Shown here: positions 10,510 to 21,205 of the stretch, in pieces
How positions within the stretch are numbered: position 1 is the stretch's first letter
Layout of the letters: every line of letters begins with the position of its first letter
Assembly (NCBI GenBank): GCA_036250225.1
Contig: JAPZLL010000009.1
Span: forward strand, 248,001-312,000
Direction: 5' to 3'
From: Cercophora sp. LCS_1
Lineage: Eukaryota > Ascomycota > Sordariomycetes > Sordariales > Lasiosphaeriaceae
DNA: 64,000 bases
The notes under the pieces: generated by a model
What the model was told of the DNA's origin: nothing
Databases searched by the model: none
The model's input: only the letters and a program-made list of their open reading frames with translations
Made by a program: the position numbers and the translations under genes

Positions 10510-12357
10510 AATCTGTTTGCGATGTTCTTTTTCTTCTTGCTCCTTGGGCGTGGGGTTGGGGTTGCAGTCTTTGTTAATGTTGTATAGAGACGGCCACCAA
10601 TGCACATACTTTTTGGATATCCACTATCCCCGCCTGTTTGTGTTGCGAGCACCGGTTGTTGGCCTCTGAGATAGGGAGCAAAATCCTTTCCAAATCGACT
10701 TTCACTCCAACTCAATGACCCACCCGTTTGTCTCGCAGTCTCCCGGTGTCGCCAAGAAAAACAGAGCTCGAACCCACCCCTCTCGACTTTAGCCAACTGT
10801 TGTCAGTACGACGTCGTCAACAGAGCCCACCAGCTCAACGACCATCGCTCCGATGAATGGTTTCTCTGCATCTTGCAAGAATAGCTGCTCTGAAGCAAGC
10901 GGAGGAGTCATGACAGCATCGCGATGACACGCTGCCAACACGCGCAGCGACTGGCATTCAGGCTATGCGGATGAGGTTACAACGTCCGCCGCGGGTTTGT
11001 CATGAATCCGGGCATTCGGCTTGACTGAATTCGGGCCGCCCGCACAGCGTCCCCGGAGACGGGTTGGATACGCCGGGACGAGTCCCAGACTTCTTCCGCC
11101 GCTCACCAAGACCTAAGCGGTATGGGTCGCAAAGGACACAAGACGGGGTTTCTGTCTCTTTGGTGGATGGCCACGCGTCTACACAACCTGGCGTATTTTG
11201 GGCGCGACATGTGAACCCACCGCTTTCCACATGTCCGGGCCAATCGCAACTGGACCCCTACCGCCACGTGCAAGCTTTTTCCCCGTTTCTGTGGTTCAGT
11301 GCTGGCTTGCGGGCGTGGTTGACCGAGAATGCCCTTTTGAGCAGGCGGTGAGGTGGTGTCTTGCCGCTTTGAGGCGGCCGTTGCATCGTGTCCAAGCCTA
11401 CTGCGTAGTCGAAGCTTCAAGTCTGGGGAAAGGCGACCAGTTTGTGGGGTGACGTTTCCCCAAACAGCATTTAGCCGGCGGATGAATCGGCAGTCAATCC
11501 CCCGCTTATTCACCGGGACTACTACCCAGCGGCTCTGGGGTACCGACTACGTGCCGAGGGACTGCTCTGTTTTGTTTGCGCAGGGCTGACGCCCCTTTCA
11601 ATTACCACAGCCACCATTTGCGACCATCGTTGATGCGAAACCCGGTTTCGGTGGAGCCAACCACTACCGCTGCGCTGCACAACCGGGTCTTGGGGGCGAG
11701 CATTACGAGTCCTAAATTTCGAGCAGGACTACAATTCTCGGCCCTCGCCGGTGTTGCCATGATGCGGCTCCGATGCAGCATTGCATCGCCATTCTGGAAG
11801 CGCCATGGATCTCGACGACAGGGGAACGGTGGAATGAACCTGGGGTAGTTCGGTGTAAGGTCACCAGGCAAGTAATAATCCTCGCCGCACTAACCGTTTA
11901 GAGGCGCCAGCGTCGTAACGCCACCGCTGTCTCCCTAGCTCCGAGTCGCGCGGTTATGCTGAGGTCTTGGGGACGATGGCATCGCCAGCCGAGCCCGGCC
12001 GCCAAGTTGAATCCTCTGCGGGTGGTCACATCGCCCCGGGTACTGGCATGGAAATCGGACATGATGGTCCTTTCTTTCTCGGCGATTGATCGCGTGTTCA
12101 CTCAATCTGGGGCGCTTCGTGGCACTAGCAGGGGCAAGGGCCGTTGGGTACAACGGTGCCCGATGGCCAGCATCGGAAGGTGGAACCAGATTCAGGGGCG
12201 TCGGAACCACTTCGACAGTCTCAAATCGAGACTTTCGGGTGGCGACGCAGCAACAGCAATGGGGAAGAAAAATGATATAAGAATCTCGAGTCTCTCCCCT
12301 CCCGACATCTTAGGATCGTCACTCTCCAGTCACCGCTCCACACAGTAGTAGCTCAAG
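10510..12357. other. Intergenic upstream of xylanase
   Basis: I found no supported gene. Several 80-136-codon frames on both strands lack motifs, and their codon use does not resemble neighbouring genes. The right end is the xylanase promoter. Confidence 0.5.
12276..12280 (+). promoter_or_regulatory. Putative TATA box of the xylanase gene
   Basis: TATAA (in GATATAAGAATC) lies 78 bp before the ATG, a usual distance for fungal TATA boxes. No clear XlnR site (GGCTAA) was seen nearby. Confidence 0.45.
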
Positions 12358-13343
12358 ATGGTCGCTCTCTCCACGCTCTTCCTTGCCGCTCTCTCGGCTA
12401 CCGGGGCTCTCGCCGCCCCCGGTGAGCTCCCCGGGCTCCAGAGACGCCAGACCCTGACCAGCTCGGCCACGGGCACGCACAACGGCTACTACTTTTCTTT
12501 CTGGACTGACGGCGCCGGCAGCGTCCGCTACACCAACGAGGCGGGCGGCCAATACAGCTGCAGCTGGTCCGGCAACGGCAACTGGGTCGGCGGCAAGGGA
12601 TGGAACCCCGGTACGGCCCGGTATGTCATCACTCATCTCATCCCTCCTCTCAACTACATGTGCTAACCCCACGCTGCAGCACCATCAACTACACGGCCAA
12701 CTACAGCCCCAACGGCAACTCGTACCTCGCCGTCTACGGGTGGACCAAGAACCCGCTGATCGAGTACTACGTCATTGAGAACTTTGGCACCTACAACCCC
12801 TCGTCGGGCGCCACGCGCTACGGCCAGGTCACCACCGACGGCGATACGTACGACATCTACCGCAGCCAGCGCGTCAACCAGCCGTCGATCGAGGGCACAA
12901 AGACCTTCTACCAGTACTGGTCCGTCCGCCGCAACAAGCGCTCCGGCGGCACCGTCAACATGGCCAACCACTTCAACGCCTGGGCCGCCGCCGGTCTCCC
13001 CCTCGGCACTCACGACTACCAAATCGTCGCGACCGAGGGCTACTTTTCCAGCGGCTCGGCGACCGTCAACGTCGGCGGCCAGAGCAGTGGCGGTGGCACT
13101 ACCAACCCCCAGCCTACTACTACTGCTCAGCCGCAGCCTACTACCAACCCTGGAACCGGAAACGTGAGTTTTGCCTGACCTGACCTGACCTGACCTGACA
13201 GAAAGATGGGATGAGTGCTAATAAGACAACAGTGCGCTGCCAAGTGGGGACAGTGCGGTGGTCAGGGGTGGACTGGCGCTACGTGCTGCGCTTCGGGGTC
13301 GACTTGCACGACCAGCAACCAGTGGTACTCGCAATGCCTCTAA
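12358..13343 (+). CDS. Secreted GH11 endo-1,4-beta-xylanase with C-terminal CBM1
   Basis: There are three exons: 12358-12620, 12680-13163 and 13233-13343, giving 285 residues. Introns are 12621-12679 (GTATGT...GCTGCAG) and 13164-13232 (GTGAGT...CAACAG, branch GTGCTAATAA). A signal peptide covers about 1-19, and an RR at 29-30 may be a propeptide cleavage site. The GH11 jelly-roll fold holds nucleophile Glu116 (NPLIEYY) and acid/base Glu207 (ATEGYFSSG). A Gly/Pro/Thr/Gln linker (about 221-249) leads to a CBM1 cellulose-binding module (about 250-285) with WGQCGGQGWTG and the conserved cysteines and aromatics. The enzyme cleaves xylan backbones outside the cell, and the CBM1 anchors it to cellulose in plant walls. 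Confidence 0.97.
13172..13200 (+). repeat. Tandem CCTGA pentamers inside xylanase intron 2
   Basis: Five direct CCTGA(C) units follow the donor of the second xylanase intron. Each contains CTGAC, a fungal branch-site consensus, and the run ends in CTGACAG, which can itself act as a 3' splice site. Confidence 0.8.
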
Positions 13344-13852
13344 GTTGAGGGCGTGATGTGAGGGTGTGTCAAGGACCAAGGACCCAGGGCTGGGCGACAG
13401 GGTTATCGGATGAGGGAGATGATGAGGATGGCGGGGGCGATATCAAGCCAGGACACGGAAGTGGTCGAGTGTCGTGCTTGAAATTCTTGTGTATATATTC
13501 GATGCATTTTATGCAGTACAAAGAAACAACTACCTCCTCGAGGTGTCTACATCATTATCGCTACTCGAGCGTTAAGATGTGATGGCATGTGAGCTAACAA
13601 CGAGATGACGGTAATGAGATGGCAGTAGCCCATGCGATAAGCCGGTTCATTCTTCATCTCCAAGGTGACGAGGGATCTCATCGGGGGTGAATTATCCTCT
13701 GAAGCCGAAGAACTCCACGTCATAATCGCGATGACAAGTCACAATACGACTACGAAGCCTGACCCACATCTCATGAATCTTCAGGTCTTCATGTCAACCA
13801 ATAAATTCATGGCCGTCATTACTCCATACTTTTCCCTGCATCCCATCTTCTC
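13344..13852. other. Intergenic between convergent genes
   Basis: This is the shared 3' flank of the xylanase and the methyltransferase. No gene is seen. Confidence 0.5.
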
Positions 13853-15054
13853 TCATTTAGTCCTCTGCCCAAAGACAGCATGAAACGTGTAATAGCTATG
13901 CACATTCACATTCCACAGATCCCTCTTCACATGTCTTGAAAACTCCAACACTTTCTCAGCAGTCCATCCCAGTCCCCTCGTAAACGGCGCCATTGCGACA
14001 CCTGACGTGGCATCAGCCACCACCGCACGGTTATAGATCCCCACTGTCTTGAGCTTGGGGTCTCTAGCCCACGGCCCAATGGGTACCTTCCACACCTTTT
14101 CCTGGACGTTGACGAATCCCGCATCACGGAGAAGTTGTGCATTATTCTCCATGCCGAGGAGGTCAACACCAAACTTGGAAAAGCCGGCGCGGAGGTTCTG
14201 CAGGAACACGGTAAAGCCGTAGTCTGGAGGCATGGTGCTGTCGTCGCAGAGGGTGGAGAGGCGGAGTTCTTGGAGTTCGACCCAGCCGCCTGGTTTGAGG
14301 GCGCTGTTGGGATTAGTAGGGGAGAGAAAAGGGGTGGGGGAAACGGACTCATAGGCTTGAGACAGGAGGCGGGGCCAGTCCTTTATTGCCATGCAAATGT
14401 GGCGGGCGTGGATGTCTAGCATGTTTGATCAGAGAATTGTTCTCGAGGAGGAATGGGGATGCCCACAGTCGAAGCGCTGGCTTCCGTGGTTCCAGTCCGA
14501 CTCTGCATCGTCGACCAGGAACCGCACGTTGGGAGGGACCCAGCCGGGCTGGATAGGGCTCAGGTCGATACCGATCACTTCTGCTGAGGGGTACTCGTCG
14601 GCCACTACCCGTGTTAGCGCATCGTTATTTGACCGGTACTGAAAGACGTGCTGTCAATGGCCCAGATCCCCGTCCCCGTGCCAATGTCGAGGATCTTATG
14701 TGGGTTATCCAGCGGCGCGAAATGTAGCTTGCCATCGCACACTGTAACACACACGGTGTGCTTCATGTCTTCTCGTTCCTGCTCGGCATCGTCGTTGGGG
14801 AGGAGATAGCGGCCCTCGCGGAACTTGTGGTATCTCCGGTTGTTCTCGAACACGTAATCGCGCACGCTGGACGAAATGGAAGTGCTTGCCGCCGATCCGC
14901 TGAAATCGGTCTCATAGCCATCGTCTTCAGCGGCGGCGGGGTCGGCTTCGATGGGAGCTGCTCCTGCTGCTCTTGCTGGCTCGGGCGTTGGTGATTTTGG
15001 TGAGGACATGTTGGCTTTGGGATGTTTGCGTTTCTGCGATTGACTGCGGATCAA
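13853..15054 (-). CDS. LaeA-like SAM-dependent methyltransferase (paralog 1)
   Basis: There are four exons: 15054-14652, 14604-14467, 14415-14349 and 14303-13853, giving 352 residues. A second start is MSSPKS at 15009. The first intron (14651-14605) has a GC donor, the others GT-AG. The family signature is complete: VFENNRRYHKFREGRYLLPND, then SAM motif I ILDIGTGTGIWAIDM, SPIQPGWVPPNV, the DYIHARHICMAIKDW stretch and ALKPGGWVELQE. The N-terminus is disordered and Pro/Ala-rich. Proteins like this are class I methyltransferases related to the regulator LaeA, but most accessory members have no known substrate. The protein is similar in layout to the methyltransferase at 45086-46383. Confidence 0.92.
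14605..14651 (-). other. GC-AG intron (47 bp) in methyltransferase paralog 1
   Basis: The only join that restores the conserved GIWAIDMADEYP is A|GCACGT...GGGTAG|TG. The intron carries GCTAAC as branch site. The nearest GT donor shifts the frame. Confidence 0.75.
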
Positions 15055-16729
15055 TCCGAGCCTCGGACGAGAAAACGGGGAGGAAAGGAACGGTTAAGTG
15101 TCCGATACATCATCCGAGGTATGACAGATGGACGAAAGGACAACTGCTCCTCCGGAGGAAGGGCCGGATGTGAGAGACAATCCTGAATGAACAGGGGGCT
15201 GATGTGCTGGGGTCTGCAGCGAATGCAGGGCTCTGACTGGACGTCGGGAATGCAATCACCCGCATCCGCCTGCGGGAAGGAGCGCGGGACGCCAAACGAG
15301 AGTCCGCCACTCGTGACTCCCTTGTTTAGCGACTTGGCTGCAGCGCGCGTTCTCACATCGCATTGTCACCTGCGCTCTGTCCCCTCGTGGCAGATTTCGA
15401 GTCTCGCTATTTGTTGGGAGGCGGGGATTCAATGCGCACAGCATCAAATTAGGTCTTGTCGAGGGCTTGTTAGCAGTGGACGAAGGCCGGCGGCGAAATC
15501 CGGCTCTCGGCCATCGAACGATGAGAAGTGATCAGGAAGGCGCGGCCAACCCGCCATCCACCGACTGGGCAGTGGTGGGATCGTAGGCTCAGGTGCGGCA
15601 TTCGCTCTTTCCATCTTGCTTCGCGTTTTACCCTCTGTGTCCTGCACATGTCATACACCGTGGTTGGTCGTCCTGGAACGCTTGCCCAGGGCACTAGGTG
15701 CATTAGCTGGAACTTCAATCGTCACCACCTCTCCCGACTTCGTCACCACGGACAAATTCTAGGGCGCCGCTTCGTCTTGGAGTCTCCACGACCATCGCAG
15801 GTCGTCGCGTTGGCGGGCATCGACGCGCTTTCATACTTTGCCGGCAAAAATTCGGTGCGGACGTAGTCACGATGGCGGAGCTTGACATTCTAGACTCGGC
15901 TAACAGGAAGGGGAAAGAGAGTTGTATCGGGGGACCAAGTGGTGGTTTGCACCAAGTCGCTGACGTCTTGCCATTGATCCAATGGCATGTCCAAGTTCGG
16001 GGTATGAAGCTGAGGATTCAGCCCTACCCGCTGATAATTAGTGGTATAATTCTTCTGGCCACGGAGGCGGGTGCAAGGAAGTCCCCTAGTCCTGCGATAC
16101 GTTTACTGCCTTATGAAGTGGATCTAATAGTAGAACTATTATGTGAGACAAATCTGGGCACACAACATTTTCTTTTTTGCACCTCACACACGTGACATTG
16201 CTCACTTCGGCTCAGGCCCAGCTCAGGCAGGAGCATACACTCCCGTGTTCGAAGCTGTGATAGCTAGACCCAACGCCTGAAATGGCTTCAAGGTAGGTAT
16301 TGATTCTAAAAGGAAAGAAAAAAAAGAATAAAAATACAAATTAATACTAGTAATTCGAAGATGAAGGCAACCTCAGTACAGACCTCAAATGCTCGAGGTT
16401 CGCGACCAGAACTGTTGACAAGATGGGAGTTAGTAATGAGACAAAAAAGTATCCAAACTGTACCCCCCCACCTCCATGATCGCAGTATTCATCGCCACTG
16501 CCCATCGCCCCAGATATTACCACAGCATTGCCAACAACCTGTGCTATAAACGAGATAAGAAGGAGGACACCCTAGAGCCCAAAAGTAACCCGCCGACACA
16601 GCCTCGATGACTCTGAGAGGGACCAACGACGACCAGGGATTAAAAACTGAGAACAGATGAGACAAGCAGTGAGGCAGCACCACAGGACACCGGGGGAGGG
16701 GAAGGTGAACGAAATCCAGCATTTCCTAG
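15055..16729. other. Intergenic
   Basis: No gene is supported. An A-rich patch lies at about 16310-16345. The sequence just left of the truncated HET gene (16560-16750) shows no HET homology, so the truncation point is near 16755. Confidence 0.5.
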
Positions 16730-17841
16730 GTGCACATAGCAGTGAATTCGACAGCGTCAACTTTTCTTCATGCACGGAGACGAAGACTTACAACTGGCAC
16801 GCTTCTCGCCAAGCCCGAGCAAGACCGTATTGTCGCGCTGAGCGGTGTGGCGGATGAATTCCGGGAGGTCTTCTCTAAGGAAGAGATCACCGCAGAGTAC
16901 GCCGCTGGGAACTGGCTGTCGGATTTTCCAAGAGCGCTCTTCTGGGAGCAGGAAACCGCGGGACCGCACCGGCGGATCACATCAATCCCCACATGGTAAG
17001 CATGCCCACTGGGAATCATTCTCCATCGACTTCCAGGGAGCTAACCTACACTCACAGGTCATGGGCCTCCGTTCTTGCCCCCGTGAAATGGCCACCACAG
17101 TACCCCGACCAGAAAAACGCCTCTTACAGACCCGGCGTGACTCTCTCCAGCCACGTCCGTATCCCGAGTATCGCTTCTGACTTCATGTTCCATCGATTGA
17201 GCCACGACAACGTCGAAGCCGCAGCCTCTGACCCCGTTGTCTCAAATGACGACGCAACCGAGCTGCTACACATGGCGGGCAATACAACAATGAACCACGA
17301 CACCACCGTCCTCTCCTTCAAGGCCAAACTCCACCCTATCATTCTAGGCAAGCAAGCCTCATTCTCGACGGAAGAAGAAGCGAACCTCGCTGCCTGCCTC
17401 TCAGGTCTCGAGAACGGACAAGATCGTCAAACCTGGAGGCCCCTAGCGTCCTATCTGGACAAGGACCACGTTGCCGGGTGGGCATCGGTGGAACATTCTG
17501 ATTGTCAGTTTCAGTGGGAGATCTCGGGTTCCGCTGTCGTTGGCACAGCTGCGGGTACAGGTACAAGTACAAGTCCGGGAGCTCAAGGGCCTTCGGTGAC
17601 AGAACGACGGGAGATTCTGTATGCGCTTCACATCGGGGCTTTCAAACAGGCCGGTGGCAGCCCCGGGCTGGGTCATGTTTGGGGGAACCACATGGTGTAT
17701 TGCGTGCTGCTTGTGCGGAAGGTGGAGCGTTTGGCGGACGGGTTTGAACGGGTGGGGATTGGGAGGGTGTTTGGGACGAACTCAGATCGGGATTTCAAAG
17801 AGGCGAGCATGAGAGAGGTCAGGCTTGTATGGGGAAGATGA
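16730..17841 (+). pseudogene. 5'-truncated HET-domain gene
   Basis: Only the part C-terminal to the HET domain remains. Exon 1 (to 16995) reads ARRRRLTT...DRIVALSGVADEF...LSDFPRALFWEQE. A GT-AG intron at 16996-17057 (branch GCTAACCTAC) joins it in frame to WSWASVLAPVKW, and the frame runs to 17841. These are the usual blocks after a HET domain (RLTxxxDRLxALSGxA, LPRALLW, PSWSWAS). The HET core itself (LSHCWG, WIDSLCIIQ) is absent. The ATG at 16730 is not a credible start. HET proteins trigger cell death after fusion of unlike mycelia. This copy should not do so and is best read as a remnant, although its frame and intron are still intact. Confidence 0.72.
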
Positions 17842-18211
17842 GACTTGCTCGCTACGGGAAACTTTAACTCCCTCTTGTCCGCAACGTACATTGATGCTAC
17901 CCTCAAACAAGAAGTCTTGTTGAAAGCGCTAGCGAAGGGACAGAAAAAAGGAAGAAAAAAACCTTTCTTGATTGGCCAGAATACCGAGCACAGCGCGGGT
18001 CTCAGAGGGGGCTGGGGACCCAAGATTGGTGAATTCGCAACGCCCATGTGGGGTACCTTTTCAGGAATGGGATAGTAGTCCCCCGCTCTTCACAGTCCAC
18101 GTACTTCACCATTCTCCACACAAGCCAGCACTTGACTTTTCGAAACTCGATCAGACTGTTCCCCTCTTACTCAGCACCACAGCCATAGAGGAACCCCTTG
18201 ATCCCATTATC
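17842..18211. other. Intergenic
   Basis: A spacer with an A-rich patch at 17941-17960. No gene is seen. Confidence 0.5.
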
Positions 18212-18873
18212 ATGGGCCAAGACAGCCAACCCACGCCCTACGTCCCATACAGCGCAGCATACCGACACCTGCAACGGCTGAACCGAGACAGACTGGCCCG
18301 CGCCGTAGACTACATCAACCTCGAGTATGCCAAGAATCAGGACCCAAGCACATGGAAAATAATAGAGGTGGACAGCCTTCTTCAATGCTACCGTGAGTGA
18401 GAAGCCTCGTTTCGCGCGCAACGCATGACTGATGGAATCCAGGCCGTGCAGAGGACGAACTCCGAGCAGATCTCACAACCCTTTCAGCCCTTTCGCTCCC
18501 GAACGAGGAGCACACGATTCTTTTCACACCCACGCACGAACGCCTCATTCCTGCCAAAAGCGATGTTGAAACTCTACGAGACGTGTCAATCAGTGTCGAT
18601 CGAATATTCTATCTCCTCGGCTCCCTCCAGTTGTGGAAGCGCGTTGGGATGGCGGTTGTGGCCGGCATAAGCGTGCTACTCCCGATGATCATCATGTTGC
18701 TGGCTTTTCCGAGGAGGACCATCGCCGGCATTGTCACAGTTTGTATCTCGACTATGCTGTTCGCGGTGTTCGTGGCATGGACGTCGAACTCCACGCATCA
18801 GGATCTCATGGGGGTTGTCGCCACGTATGCGGCTGTTTTGGTGGTGTTTGTGGGGGTTTCTACGAATCCTTGA
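18212..18873 (+). CDS. DUF6594-type membrane protein
   Basis: Two exons, 18212-18392 and 18443-18873, are joined over a 50-bp GT-AG intron (GTGAGT...ATCCAG) and give 203 residues. The N-terminal half is soluble and helical (RHLQRLNRDRLARAVDYINLEY, then LQCYRRAEDELRADL). The C-terminal third has three hydrophobic segments (about 142-160, 166-184, 188-202) ending in ATYAAVLVVFVG. That last motif and the lipophilic triple helix match DUF6594, a fungal family of unknown function often found near HET genes. It is probably an integral membrane protein. Confidence 0.82.
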
Positions 18874-19093
18874 TCCCGATGAGAAAGAGAAGAGGGGAGA
18901 AACAGCTCACCCCAGCTCAGGATTGCGAACGAAAAAGGAAATTTCTTGTGCCCAAATTTGTCTCGGATGAACAGGCTGTTATATAACGTCTACATCAATA
19001 GCTCCGTGAAAACTAAATAAACATTGATGCAAATTCCCCGATAGCACTTCGGCTTCCTAAGCGCTACCCTAAGATTATCGGCGTCTCGAACGT

Positions 19094-19503
19094 TTAGTTA
19101 TATTGGCATTTGCAAACGCACGTGGCACCATTGCACTATGTTGCATTCGAGGACACATTAGCAAGCTTGTCACTGAGAGGATAGTGACAACCAAAAAGGG
19201 TACTTACCTTAGACCTGCCACAATTCAGGTAGCCATTGCAACCAGCCGCTTTGCAACACTTGTCGACGCAAGCTATCGTACAGTTTCAGCGGGTGTCGCT
19301 ATGGGTGTGGAGGGAGGATCTTACAGCTATAACTGCAGGCTCTCTCTTCCTGTTCGTCACCGTATCAGTGACCAATGCAATTGCACCAAGATCTGGAAGG
19401 CTCTTACAAGAATGGCGCCTTCGGCGGCAGCTGGCTCTGCGACCGGCTCAGGCATAGCCGAGGCGAGGCTAGCGAGGACAGCGAGGACGGTGAAGAAACG
19501 CAT
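19094..19503 (-). CDS. Small secreted 10-cysteine protein
   Basis: I built four exons on the minus strand: 19503-19408, 19349-19325, 19272-19208 and 19135-19094, 75 residues in all. Introns are 58, 52 and 72 bp, all GT-AG with GTAAG donors, and the third has a GCTAATG branch site. All joins are in frame. Residues 1-16 form a signal peptide (FFTVLAVLASLASA), followed by a Pro/Glu/Ala propeptide. The mature part has cysteines spaced C-x4-C-x3-CC-x4-C-x5-C-x4-C-x4-C-x-C-x-C. Even number, dense spacing and the final CxCxC suggest a disulphide-knotted extracellular peptide, such as an effector or antimicrobial type. No known family is recognised, and no function is claimed. Confidence 0.78.
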
Positions 19504-21205
19504 TTCGAAGGGCTTTTGACTGTCGAGTCTGTTTGTAGGCGGCAGCTGGATGTCAGGCAGAAGATGGGGCAGGCGGTCGGCTGCCCCCTGTTTTATAGCC
19601 TCCGAGCTCCTCACTGACAACGGAGATGGCAACATGTGCCGGCGCTGAAGCTGAAAGGCCATTGCAACCTCCGATTTAGTCTTACCTAACGGGCAAGCAA
19701 TGTTGACGGCGTTGATGTTTTCTATTGGTACGTTTAGAACATTGCAACCCTGAAGACAGGAGTGCGGTCGCATCGCAGCCGGTGACGGAGCGACTGAAGC
19801 CCCGGGCTTATCTCCTAACCGAGGGCACCGTCAACCACGAGACTGGAAGGTACTTTCCCACATGATGACGCGGGTTACTAGGGACGATAATATTGTCCTA
19901 CGGCCATGGTTGGGGTGAGTGGCATTGAAAGATTGGCTGGATTTCCGGGGCTTCCTGTGGCTTGGTGTGAGGGGTTGGCGCTTACAGCGACAACCACCAC
20001 GGCCAACCGTTTGGTGATGGCCATCACATTGGTTGCTCTGAGCCCACCAAGTTTGCAAGCAGATTGAAAGATAAAGGAGGCCTTTGGGCTGCCCCACAGC
20101 TCAGACTTGTTACAAATATATACTTGTGACGCCGCTGATTGGTAATTAGGCTCTTTCTTGGAGAACGATGTCACCACTTCTCAGCTTCGGCGATCTTTTC
20201 AGAATTGTGCAAGCGACCGCGTCTCCAATGAGATTTGACGGTGACAGTGGAAGCCAGGTGGGAGATAACGTGGACTTGAATGTATTTTTATCCAATCCTT
20301 ACGACAGTTAGTCTGCGAGAGAACCAAATCCCAGTAAGAAACGTACCAGAACAATCAGGAGGTGCTTTAGCTGGCTAGGAAATTTTTCTCTTCTGTAACC
20401 TGCCCGTGAGCGAAACAAACGCCATCATAACAACGCCGAATCCCAATATATATTTGGCCAGAAGGCTGAGAATCCCGTGATTATGCCGAAGAAAAAGACC
20501 GATTGAGATGTACGGATACTCAATTGCTATTCTTGAGCGTGGGTGGAAAACAGGCCTAAGTTATGAGGCACTAGAATAATGGCACAAGTCATCCAGAGCT
20601 CTATTTTTCACACATCCTCTTTTTTCTTTGACACATTGCACCGATACACAACCCTGGCTCTCTCTGAGCGCCACTCAAGCTAGTTATCATGGCGTTTCTG
20701 TGCTCTATACATATCAAAAAGGCGACGGTACTCATAAATTGAAGACAGCGAACTAGTAGGAAGACTGAAGAACATACTTATTGAGCCCAATCGCAAAGGT
20801 TAGTTGAGGGGCGTCAAGAGGCGACAATATGTTCTGCGCGTGTCGGTGAACCACGGGTTAGGACCGATTCAGGAAGGCATCGAAACAATCCTGGTGGCCA
20901 AATAAAATGACCACAAGCCGTGTCACATCGCGGCTGATGCCAACGATCCTCAAGCCGAGGACAATTTGTGCGAGATGTAACTTCTAGGGATTCCTCCAAC
21001 CACACCCCTGGTCTATTGGGGTTGAACGGCCCTGGCGATCTGCGACCTAAATGCGAAGCCCGGCGGCTAACTCGTGGAGCTGCAGGGTCTCGGAAAAACC
21101 CGTCCCCGACTGCCTTGCTGCCTGATGCGAAAAAAATTGACCAGCAGACTGTTTTTTTCCTCCGCCAAATCTTCTCGTACTTTGTCCCATGCAAGCTTGG
21201 CTACG
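19504..21205. other. Intergenic
   Basis: No gene is supported. A minus-strand ATG at about 20022 opens a signal-peptide-like stretch (MAITKRLAVVVVA) followed by GTAAGC, but no downstream exon could be found. The part from 20280 to 20800 is AT-rich. Confidence 0.45.
19591..19597 (-). promoter_or_regulatory. Putative TATA box of the 10-cysteine peptide gene
   Basis: TATAAAA read on the minus strand lies about 90 bp before the ATG at 19503, which supports the gene model. Confidence 0.5.

Noticed and set aside
11103..11513. 136-codon minus-strand open frame
   Set aside because: Arg-rich with no motif and codon use unlike neighbouring genes.
19831..20097. Minus-strand signal-peptide-like start near 20022
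   Set aside because: A GTAAGC follows, but no in-frame downstream exon with coding character could be found.
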